Origin: Pseudomonas tolaasii NCPPB 2192
Lineage (GTDB): Bacteria > Pseudomonadota > Gammaproteobacteria > Pseudomonadales > Pseudomonadaceae
NCBI RefSeq assembly: GCF_002813445.1
Contig: NZ_PHHD01000001.1
Coordinates: 6,634,001-6,698,000 of the forward strand
Reading direction: 5' to 3'
Length of the DNA stretch: 64,000 nucleotides
Position numbers and translations under genes: made by a program. Of the stretch, positions 1 to 6,605 are shown one piece after another. The number at the start of each line of letters is the position of its first letter. Position 1 is the stretch's first letter. The notes beneath the pieces are model-generated. The model ran no database searches. It was not told the origin of the DNA and saw only the letters and a program-made list of their open reading frames with translations.

Positions 1-18
1 CGTGATTCTTGGTAAGGT

Positions 19-465
19 TCAGGCTGTACGAATCATGTTCGCGTCATAAATCGGGCGAAGGTTGCTCAGTACATCACTACTGAAGCCAGGTTGGTGCGAG
101 CTGTGATACTGGCAACCCGTATCGACCTCTAACAGGCACACCAGGCAGTCGTTCTCATCCTCGCCGAGCGTCACCTTCCTCAACGCCTCCATTCGCCAAC
201 CAGCCGTGCCATTCATGTGACCAGGAGTGACTACCTGCACTTCTGTGATGACCATTTCAGCATCTTGGGAAATGAGGAGTTGCTGAAGTCGAGGTTCGCT
301 GTCGACCATAAGAACCGCTTCTGAAACTCTCCCCTTGGTCTTGGCCTGAACAGTTATGTGGTACCAGTGATTACGAAGCACTTTTGATACTTGATGCCAT
401 TGGTACTGACCCTCACCGAACATACCTGGTAGACCTAGCATGTCGGTGTCGTGTGTTCTAAACAT
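19..465 (-). CDS. Hypothetical island protein, 148 aa
   Basis: Unrecognised 148-residue protein without signal peptide or membrane segment; probably cytoplasmic. The ATG at 465 is preceded by AAGGA about seven bases upstream, which supports this start. It lies just downstream of, and in the same direction as, the DUF6957-like gene (about 40 bases between them), so the two may form a small operon. The middle contains alternating hydrophobic stretches that look like a small alpha/beta fold, and a cysteine pair (CLVC) near residue 110. No function is assigned. Both genes sit in the cargo part of the island. Confidence 0.6.
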   Translation of the reverse strand: MFRTHDTDMLGLPGMFGEGQYQWHQVSKVLRNHWYHITVQAKTKGRVSEAVLMVDSEPRLQQLLISQDAEMVITEVQVVTPGHMNGTAGWRMEALRKVTLGEDENDCLVCLLEVDTGCQYHSSHQPGFSSDVLSNLRPIYDANMIRTA

Positions 466-505
466 CGTAAGTCCTTAGCCTAAGGGGCTCCGATACAGAG
501 CGCAG

Positions 506-898
506 TTAAAAAAGGGAGAAAACGTCCTTCAGACTCGCGGGCTGTTCATGACCTGGGCCGATCAACACGTAAATTGTGTTTCTGGTTTCGAACACAACAC
601 CGTCGTGAAAACCCGTGCACATGCTTGAACGAACCCAATCACCTCTCTCGAAACGACCTTGGCTGTCCTCGGCAACGTTGTGAGCAAACAAGATCATCGG
701 TAACTGGCCGGCTGCCTGACATTTGAAGAGTTCGTCGCGGGTGACCTCAATGCGAAATATTGTCCAATCTCGAACTAGGCAGTAAGGCTTTTTAGGGAGG
801 CGATCGACTGCTAAGGCTCGAGCTTCAGAAGTGCAAGCCAGGCCTTCAAGGGGCGTTCTCGGCCCTTTCATAAAGTCGGGCTCTTGGACGCTAGCCAT
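506..898 (-). CDS. DUF6957-like small protein, 130 aa
   Basis: The start chosen is the ATG at 898, with GAGG eight or nine bases upstream; a longer frame to 982 lacks such a site. The C-terminal half has the pattern DWVRSS, then FETRNTIYVLIGPG, which I associate from memory with the Pseudomonas DUF6957 family of unknown function; this was not searched. No signal peptide or membrane helix is seen. It is probably cotranscribed with the 148-aa gene downstream and is divergent from the XRE regulator gene at 1124, sharing an intergenic region of 225 bases that holds a strong palindrome. A role in the island (defence, immunity or maintenance) is possible but not shown. Confidence 0.7.
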   Translation of the reverse strand: MASVQEPDFMKGPRTPLEGLACTSEARALAVDRLPKKPYCLVRDWTIFRIEVTRDELFKCQAAGQLPMILFAHNVAEDSQGRFERGDWVRSSMCTGFHDGVVFETRNTIYVLIGPGHEQPASLKDVFSLF

Positions 899-1044
899 AC
901 GGTTTACCTCAATTAATAACCCGGAAATTGACAATCCAACTCCGGTTGTTTGTGCTCGCCCCTCGCAAGAATCTCTCTGCACGCCCGCTGGGTGGGCTTG
1001 GAGATGTCAATTGGATCACGGGAAGCCAGCCTGAAAGCGCAAAT

Positions 1045-1082
1045 CGCACCATAATGCGGATGATAGTCCGTGTTATGGTGCG
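1045..1082. promoter_or_regulatory. 38-bp palindrome, candidate operator of the XRE gene
   Basis: Arms CGCACCATAA (1045-1054) and TTATGGTGCG (1073-1082) are exact inverted repeats, and an inner pair CGGA (1057-1060) / TCCG (1067-1070) has the same centre (1063.5). The site lies 42 bases before the XRE start codon in the divergent intergenic region, a usual place for an autoregulatory operator. Binding is inferred. Confidence 0.6.
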
Positions 1083-1123
1083 GCGCAATATGGCCTCATC
1101 CTCGATTTACTTGGGGAAATGTC

Positions 1124-1615
1124 ATGGAGGCCGCAGAAGCCCTGGCTGTAGTAGTGCGAGCACTGCGTAGAAGAAAGGGTTTTACGCAGGAAAATCTGAT
1201 CACGATTGATCGTTCCTACTGGGGCCGGATAGAGCGTGGGGAGGTAAATATCACGATTGATGTGCTCGTCCGTCTTGCATCGCTAATGGAAGTTGAGCCG
1301 GCCGCGCTCATTCTAATGGCGACGTCCCTCCAATCTAATGAGCCGTTCGGGGAGGGCCTCAAACGCATTTCCAAGCAGCTGACCAGAATAAAAAAAGAAA
1401 GCGTTGATCAGGAAATGGAGTCAATGGCACGAGCCGGAAAGCCGCAGCCTGGTCGCCCCGTCCGATCCGATGCGGCACAAAAGGCGGCTGAGGCCAATCG
1501 TCTGAGCTGCGGTGGCGTTTCTGTGTCCGAAATCGCAGAGAGACTGGGGCTGTCGAAATCCACTGTTCGCAGATATCTGAAAACAACCACGTCCGATCAA
1601 GCTGATTCCGCATGA
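1124..1615 (+). CDS. XRE-family regulator with a second C-terminal HTH
   Basis: A 163-aa DNA-binding protein if started at the ATG at 1124; the frame is open to 1070, but that would begin inside the palindrome. Residues about 5-65 form a Cro/C1-type HTH: LRRRKGFTQENL, then SYWGRIERGEVNITIDVLVRLASLM. After a charged linker and a GRPVRSD segment, a second helix-turn-helix of resolvase type follows (VSVSEIAERLGLSKSTVRRYL, split here by one cut after 20 letters). Two DNA-binding modules in one chain are unusual for a simple phage repressor and recall a fusion to the tail of a serine recombinase, which also carries a GRP motif before its HTH. It probably represses its own promoter or the divergent gene pair. 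Confidence 0.75.
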   Translation: MEAAEALAVVVRALRRRKGFTQENLITIDRSYWGRIERGEVNITIDVLVRLASLMEVEPAALILMATSLQSNEPFGEGLKRISKQLTRIKKESVDQEMESMARAGKPQPGRPVRSDAAQKAAEANRLSCGGVSVSEIAERLGLSKSTVRRYLKTTTSDQADSA

Positions 1616-1740
1616 TGTTTGCGTTAGAGAACGTGCTCCAGACTGCTGATCTCAGAGCGCACGGGATTGAGGTGAACGACAGTTCCACCGCATCCAAAGC
1701 GCGGGCATTTCTGCACCGCGCTGCTTCGCGCCGTTCGTGA
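1612..1740 (+). CDS. Small ORF (42 aa) overlapping the XRE stop codon
   Basis: An ATG at 1612 overlaps the XRE stop in an ATGA arrangement, and the frame stays open for 42 codons to a TGA at 1738-1740. The peptide begins MMFALENVLQTADLRAHGIE and ends in a basic RAASRRS. The overlap suggests translational coupling, but so short a frame can be chance. No homologue is recognised. Confidence 0.4.
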   Translation: MMFALENVLQTADLRAHGIEVNDSSTASKARAFLHRAASRRS

Positions 1741-1779
1741 TTTGTTGCAAGATAAGCTGTAGCGCAAGCGGAGCGCGCC

Positions 1780-1910
1780 GGCCCTCTGGGCCAAAGGCTT
1801 GAGGATGAAAGCCCGGAGGGCAAAAACCTGACGCAGTCAGGGTTTGGTTCACGCCAGCCGTACCCCGAAGGGGGCAAGCCCAAAGCAGAGACAATGTGAA
1901 CCATCCTCAA
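1780..1910. other. Highly self-complementary element (ncRNA or recombination site?)
   Basis: Several nested inverted repeats lie here. TTGAGGATG (1799-1807) pairs with CATCCTCAA (1902-1910), and GGTTCAC (1846-1852) pairs with GTGAACC (1896-1902). Between them are CCTGAC-GCA-GTCAGG (1827-1841) and CCCC-GAA-GGGG (1863-1873). Upstream, GGCCC-TCT-GGGCC (1780-1792) competes with a pairing of 1781-1788 to CGGAGGGC (1814-1821) extended by GGCTT (1796-1800) / AAGCC (1809-1813). In that fold TTGAGGATG sits in the loop and could pair with the far CATCCTCAA as a pseudoknot. The strand is not determined and no family is recognised. Confidence 0.5.
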
Positions 1911-1978
1911 ACTACGAGTCAGGAAAGTCGCTGAAAGTATCGCGAGGTAGGCTTTGCATCATTACTGAGGCAGCACCA

Positions 1979-2161
1979 GTGTTGACTGAATCCCAGGCCA
2001 TGAAGGAACAGGTTCAGCTATTGGAGGCACGGGGCTACAGCCGTCCTGAAGCTGCACGCGAACTCGGATACACATAGACGACCATCAATAGGCTTTGGTC
2101 AGCGGATCTGCCGGTCGGCAAAACACAATGTGGATCTAAGCCACAGGCCACTTTTTCTTGA
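1979..2161 (+). pseudogene. Remnant of a helix-turn-helix gene
   Basis: Read from about 1979 the frame gives an HTH-like segment (LLEARGYSRPEAARELGYT), then a TAG at 2075-2077, and in the same frame TTINRLWSADLPVG, the expected continuation of the recognition helix. The stop therefore cuts the motif in half. The remnant resembles the HTH tail of serine recombinases. It could instead be a short genuine frame ending at 2077; the remnant reading is preferred because the sequence after the stop completes the motif. Confidence 0.35.
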
Positions 2162-2232
2162 GTTTCTTCGGCTACTTGGCCTTACCTTCCAGGGGCGGGT
2201 GGTCGTCGAACCTCAGCACGAAGTTCTCGAAA

Positions 2233-3540
2233 TTAATTTTTGAATACTGGCTCGCTGAGAAACTCACTGACTGTCTGATCCGCGTTGATATAAAGCTCGT
2301 TCACATAGCCTTCGTGCGCAAGCAACAGAACACGGGCCACATCAACATAGTGATCGTAGGTAGTATGCAGGTGAGCGTGGCCCATCTGCGCTTTCAGCAC
2401 TTCCATTGCAGCAATGTCTTTTACTTCACTAAGCTCACCCAGCAATCCCGACCCAAATCGCTTGATCAAAAACATGGTTGGCCACCAATGTCTGCTGTCA
2501 TAGAAGCAAACATCAGAGCGCATTTTCGAACCATTGCGTACAGCCCGCACTTTCGCGGCAGTGGAGCGAGTCGCTACCATCCTAGGTGTCACAGGCTCCC
2601 CAGCGGCATTCAAAAACAGAATCGAAGGTGGGCAAGGCTTACCATACTTTTTGGCGTATAACTCTGCCCTAGGCGGGTAAAGTGTATTCGTATAGTTATC
2701 GGCTAAAGCTTTAAGATCCCCTTGATGAATTCTGATGGTACGGTGCTTTTTGCCTTTACTAAAATAGATTCGGTATTCAACCGTTTCTTCATCGAACGTC
2801 ATGTTTTCATGTGGCTGGATATGTCGATTAAACCCATTGCCCGCATAGGGGAAATCACAAAGATCCATAGGGCGCATCGCGGTGCCCAACGCAAGCATGA
2901 ACATCGCTACGTAAACAGGATCATGAAACCCACCAACAAAATCCCTGATCTCCTGGTTCGTGATCAGTGAATAGCTTTGCTTCTGTCGCCAATCACGATC
3001 CAAGGCTTTAATGCCTTTACCATCCAATGCAACGCGCGCTTCACGTTTGATATAGCTGAGCAAGTCCTCGTTCTTGAAATTAGGCTGCCAGGTTTTTAGC
3101 TTGAAATTTAAGCAACTAGAATAACCTTCAGAATCCAACCAGTAGAAGAATCCGTAGACGAGTTTACCCTCATCAATAATCGTAGCTGTACTAGGTTTCA
3201 AGGACTGTTTTGCCTGACGCTTAATAGCTCGATGAACCTGCCAATTTTTCAAATCATCGTTATCTACGAGCGCATGATACTGATAAAGCTCTACCCCTTC
3301 ATACTTAGCGGTGGTAGACAAGTATCGATAGAACTTAGAAATTAAATGGGAGTATCTATTGGATGTATCTTCGGACTGTGCTGTGAAAGCGCGAAGGTAA
3401 AGGTTAGCATGGCTTAGAAGCACACGCTTTTGCCCGCTTTCCGCAATCAGTATGTAGTGAGTGGTTTCCTTACCCGACAATGGGCACGCATAGGTAATTA
3501 GCTTTCTGGAGATCTCGAGCATCTCAATCTCCTTGGGCAA
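2233..3540 (-). CDS. Tyrosine recombinase/integrase, 435 aa (GmtY-like?)
   Basis: Site-specific recombinase, last gene of the four-gene recombinase run. The C-terminal catalytic domain shows box I Arg223 (LGTAMRPMDL), a box II segment FYDSRHWWPT with Arg350, MGHAHLHTT with His388, and a nucleophile that is probably Tyr398 (TTYDHY). The usual box II His three residues before Arg350 is Tyr347, which departs from the R-H-R-H/W-Y set. An N-terminal SAM-like core-binding region (about 40-190) is plausible. The start at 3540 overlaps the preceding gene by 17 bases, indicating translational coupling. Length and neighbours resemble GmtY of gamma-mobile-trio elements, but this name is from memory and was not searched. 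Confidence 0.85.
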   Translation of the reverse strand: MPKEIEMLEISRKLITYACPLSGKETTHYILIAESGQKRVLLSHANLYLRAFTAQSEDTSNRYSHLISKFYRYLSTTAKYEGVELYQYHALVDNDDLKNWQVHRAIKRQAKQSLKPSTATIIDEGKLVYGFFYWLDSEGYSSCLNFKLKTWQPNFKNEDLLSYIKREARVALDGKGIKALDRDWRQKQSYSLITNQEIRDFVGGFHDPVYVAMFMLALGTAMRPMDLCDFPYAGNGFNRHIQPHENMTFDEETVEYRIYFSKGKKHRTIRIHQGDLKALADNYTNTLYPPRAELYAKKYGKPCPPSILFLNAAGEPVTPRMVATRSTAAKVRAVRNGSKMRSDVCFYDSRHWWPTMFLIKRFGSGLLGELSEVKDIAAMEVLKAQMGHAHLHTTYDHYVDVARVLLLAHEGYVNELYINADQTVSEFLSEPVFKN

Positions 3541-4498
3541 TTTTAGACACCACTACACGATCAAAACCATCCTGAATACTAGGTAGCGGCTCTTTATCGA
3601 AGCTACGAAATTCAGGAACGGGGATCTGGCCATACAAAAAGCCGCGCTGGGCTTTGATCGTCGCCTCGCTGTCACAATACGGAACGAATATCTCGAGTGG
3701 CCTTGCATCGACCAAACCACGGACGAAGTCCCGAATTTCGGATCTGGATGCAAGAGGCAAATCAATCACCACAACAGCGTCCGCTGGATGAAAGTTTTTC
3801 TCGAGGAACTTATCGAATGAGGAAATGAAACGATTCTGAAAAATTACAACTCTGATAACACATTTCTTCAGGAATTTCTGTAGTTTTTCCTTGAGCTTAC
3901 TAACCGCGAGAGCTTTATCTCCGTAATAACCAGATAAATCTTGTGTCTCTGAATATCTGGCAACAGCATCCCGAGTATCTAACTGGAACTTCATAATCAT
4001 GGATTCAGGCTTGCCCTGCTGCTTTACAGCGTTGCTCAAACCACGGCTTTCTGATAGTTCAAGTTCCTTCTCTAGGAGATTTCGCTTGAGGATCTCGTTA
4101 TGGAGCGCCTTTTTCTTTAGTTCGTTAGTAAGCTCTCGAGAGTGATGGATTAGCACGTCACCATTCATGAGGGTCGTTAAAATATTTCCCTCAAGCTTCT
4201 GGTGCTCCTTCTGCTGGTTTTCCTTCACATACCTCAGTTCGGCTTGTGCCTCCCTAACCAATTTCTGGCACTGGATGATTGTTTTGCTGGCATCAGATTG
4301 GTCTCCGACCAGCAACTCATCAACATTCCTGGCCCCAGTCAGATACGGCTTGAGATGGCTATAAAATTTATGAAAAGCCTGTCGAGAGATTTCCGCGCGG
4401 GCGCAAACCTCGATCATAGTAAGGCGTTCTAAAGAGCCGCTGAGGTAATGATCGCAGATGATTTTTTTGAGCCGCTGTTCAGTATTAACTGCAGTCAT
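3524..4498 (-). CDS. HTH/coiled-coil accessory protein of the recombinase module (GmtX-like?)
   Basis: A 324-aa protein between two recombinase genes. Residues about 8-50 look like a TetR-type HTH (LTMIEVCARAEISRQAFHKF). Residues about 80-160 form a charged coiled coil (QAELRYVKENQQKEHQKLEG and following), and the last 120 residues a compact alpha/beta domain with DAVVVIDLPLASR. Recombinase-trio and Tn554-type elements carry a small non-catalytic DNA-binding coiled-coil partner (TnpC, GmtX), so a role in target or end recognition is inferred. An AGGGGA sits upstream of the ATG at 4498. No catalytic recombinase motif is present. Confidence 0.65.
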   Translation of the reverse strand: MTAVNTEQRLKKIICDHYLSGSLERLTMIEVCARAEISRQAFHKFYSHLKPYLTGARNVDELLVGDQSDASKTIIQCQKLVREAQAELRYVKENQQKEHQKLEGNILTTLMNGDVLIHHSRELTNELKKKALHNEILKRNLLEKELELSESRGLSNAVKQQGKPESMIMKFQLDTRDAVARYSETQDLSGYYGDKALAVSKLKEKLQKFLKKCVIRVVIFQNRFISSFDKFLEKNFHPADAVVVIDLPLASRSEIRDFVRGLVDARPLEIFVPYCDSEATIKAQRGFLYGQIPVPEFRSFDKEPLPSIQDGFDRVVVSKIAQGD

Positions 4499-4541
4499 TA
4501 TCGCGTTCCCCTGCTCTTCTGTCGTTTACGTAAATGGCTGA

Positions 4542-6602
4542 TCATGATTGCGACACCTCACGCTCGACAACAGGTGATTTAGGGTGCAACAACTCTCCAA
4601 GCAGCTTCTCGTTAATACTGATCTTTTGATCCAATTCGAACTGGGCGGCGTAACTGAGTTTTTTCGAGGATGACCTGATCGTCTTGTAAAACTTTAGATT
4701 CTGTTCGATCGAACCTTGAGCAGAACCTAACACTAAATTGCGAGAACAATGAATATGGCAGCTCGATACGTCCGGGCTTACTGGATAAATCAGATTCACC
4801 CGATCAGCGATGCACGGAGGTAGAAACTCCCCAGCGTGAATAAGGCCGCTCATACAAAACGTACTAAGCGTCGTACGTTGAACCAAGACAGCCTCCCCGC
4901 CTTGAAACATGTGAGAGACATACTCGAGAACAGTAAGCTTCAAAAGCTTCCCGACAAAAATGTCCGGCCTACCAGCCATGCGACCAGCAAGACCATTGGC
5001 AGCCTCTCCAGCATAAACGCCGGAATTGATAGATTGGAGAATATCAACAAAATCTTTGGCGAAGTGCTCTCTCAAGGTCTCGACAACAGATGAAACCAAG
5101 AAGGGATTCCTTGCAATATACCGTAGCCCCATGACATAACTTGAATGACCAAAAAGCATCCGAATAATATCAATATTACGTTCGGATTTATTAATCAATA
5201 TTTCAGCAATCGTTTTTCTAAAACGATGAATATGGAGACCGTCAACACCAACCTCCGCAGAGAGATTAACGGCAACCTTAGTGATCATCCTGTCAACTTG
5301 ATTCATCTCATGGGTCGGAATCACAGGCTGGAATAAGTACCCCTTGAGCATGTACTTATCAAACTCTCTAAGCTTCTTATAAGACGCAATCGCATCTCCT
5401 AAGTAGTCAGGGAGAGGGATCTCATCAGCTTCCCCAAAATAATTGGGATCGTCACTGGTTTTAAACCTGACGAAAGAAACATACCAGAGACCGTCACTTT
5501 TTTTCTTGTAAACGTCGTCAAACTGAAGCGGAGCCAGCTCACGCCTGCGCAGCCCTGTCATTAGACCGAAGAGAATGAAGATCGCGTTTCGCACCCTGTC
5601 TACAGCGTACATAAACCCTTTACGCCAAGTGTACAAATTCGTGTAATAGGAAAGAGCTTTACCGCCACTACCCGTTTGTTTTATTTTCTGAGGAGTGTGC
5701 GAAAACCCAACTATCACAACGCCGTCTACTTCTTTACCAACCACTGCCTCAAATTCGAGATCGCGTTTACCATAACTATAATATTTTTTATCAATCTCCG
5801 GCCGAACCTTGCAATAGTCTAACACTTCATTAATTACCGGAATGCCTTTATCAATCCAATAGAAAGAATAGGTTAATAGGTCACGTAATTCGTCTTCCGA
5901 AAAAGGCTTCCAGCCTACGAGCGAAATTCGAATCACCTCCTGAATATCTTTTCGACGCGCTATGGTGTCAACATCGTTCAAATCTACCTGTAGGCAGAAC
6001 TCTTCAGGAATCAGCCTTTCGACGGACAAAAAAATCCAGAAATTGATATGGAAAAATAGTAACCAATAAGCGCGCATCACTCCAGAGTCCCGTGCATCAT
6101 CTAATGCAGCATTCAAAAGTCCTGCAGTGATGACGGCGATATGTTCTGGAGAAGCGTTTAAAAAATTCGCTTCAAAAATATGCCGCTGCACATAACGAAA
6201 ACCATCGCTATAGGTATCAGTTGATCGAAAACTTCGAATGGTACCAATCGGATGAAAATGGGGTATGAAGTGATAACAAATAGCTCGCTTCAACTCCTGC
6301 AAGTCTTCCCGAGCACGATCAATATAAACTACAACATCCTTAAAACCTTCAGAACGCAACAACACCCATCGCATTTGGTTGTAACTGGAATATTCTGAAA
6401 CGGGGAAACACCCATCAGGCGACACGGCCAGCTTCGTCACCAGCCCACTCAGTTGCTGCTTGCAAACTCCCTCAAATCCACCATGAGACGCCTCATACAA
6501 CTCCGAGAAGTATGCATCGGCCGCATCAGACGCTTCGCGCTCAATCTCATCCAAAATGGACTGGAAAGAATCATCGTCATCTTGAGCATTATTTTTAGAC
6601 AC
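4542..6602 (-). CDS. Large tyrosine recombinase, 686 aa (GmtZ/VPA1269-like?)
   Basis: Integrase-family protein with the complete catalytic set: Arg352 in LMTGLRRREL, His459 and Arg462 in GLHIHRFRKT, His486 in LFGHSSYVMG, and Tyr495 in GLRYIARNP. It is about 300 residues longer than a typical phage integrase. The N-terminal 300 residues are of unknown fold, and beyond the active site lies a cysteine-rich region (SSCHIHC with earlier single Cys) that may bind zinc. The start at 6602 lies three bases after the stop of the preceding gene. Such long integrases occur in multi-recombinase elements; it may be the main strand-cleaving enzyme here because it alone has every canonical residue. Confidence 0.88.
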   Translation of the reverse strand: MSKNNAQDDDDSFQSILDEIEREASDAADAYFSELYEASHGGFEGVCKQQLSGLVTKLAVSPDGCFPVSEYSSYNQMRWVLLRSEGFKDVVVYIDRAREDLQELKRAICYHFIPHFHPIGTIRSFRSTDTYSDGFRYVQRHIFEANFLNASPEHIAVITAGLLNAALDDARDSGVMRAYWLLFFHINFWIFLSVERLIPEEFCLQVDLNDVDTIARRKDIQEVIRISLVGWKPFSEDELRDLLTYSFYWIDKGIPVINEVLDYCKVRPEIDKKYYSYGKRDLEFEAVVGKEVDGVVIVGFSHTPQKIKQTGSGGKALSYYTNLYTWRKGFMYAVDRVRNAIFILFGLMTGLRRRELAPLQFDDVYKKKSDGLWYVSFVRFKTSDDPNYFGEADEIPLPDYLGDAIASYKKLREFDKYMLKGYLFQPVIPTHEMNQVDRMITKVAVNLSAEVGVDGLHIHRFRKTIAEILINKSERNIDIIRMLFGHSSYVMGLRYIARNPFLVSSVVETLREHFAKDFVDILQSINSGVYAGEAANGLAGRMAGRPDIFVGKLLKLTVLEYVSHMFQGGEAVLVQRTTLSTFCMSGLIHAGEFLPPCIADRVNLIYPVSPDVSSCHIHCSRNLVLGSAQGSIEQNLKFYKTIRSSSKKLSYAAQFELDQKISINEKLLGELLHPKSPVVEREVSQS

Positions 6603-6605
6603 AAG

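Noticed and set aside
1359..1910. A minus-strand frame of 183 codons across the XRE end and the structured element
   Set aside because: It overlaps the XRE gene and the nested inverted repeats, and has no ribosome site. A conserved protein here cannot be fully excluded and would compete with the RNA reading.
1780..1910. Retron-type ncRNA
   Set aside because: No reverse transcriptase gene is present nearby in the visible part of the island.
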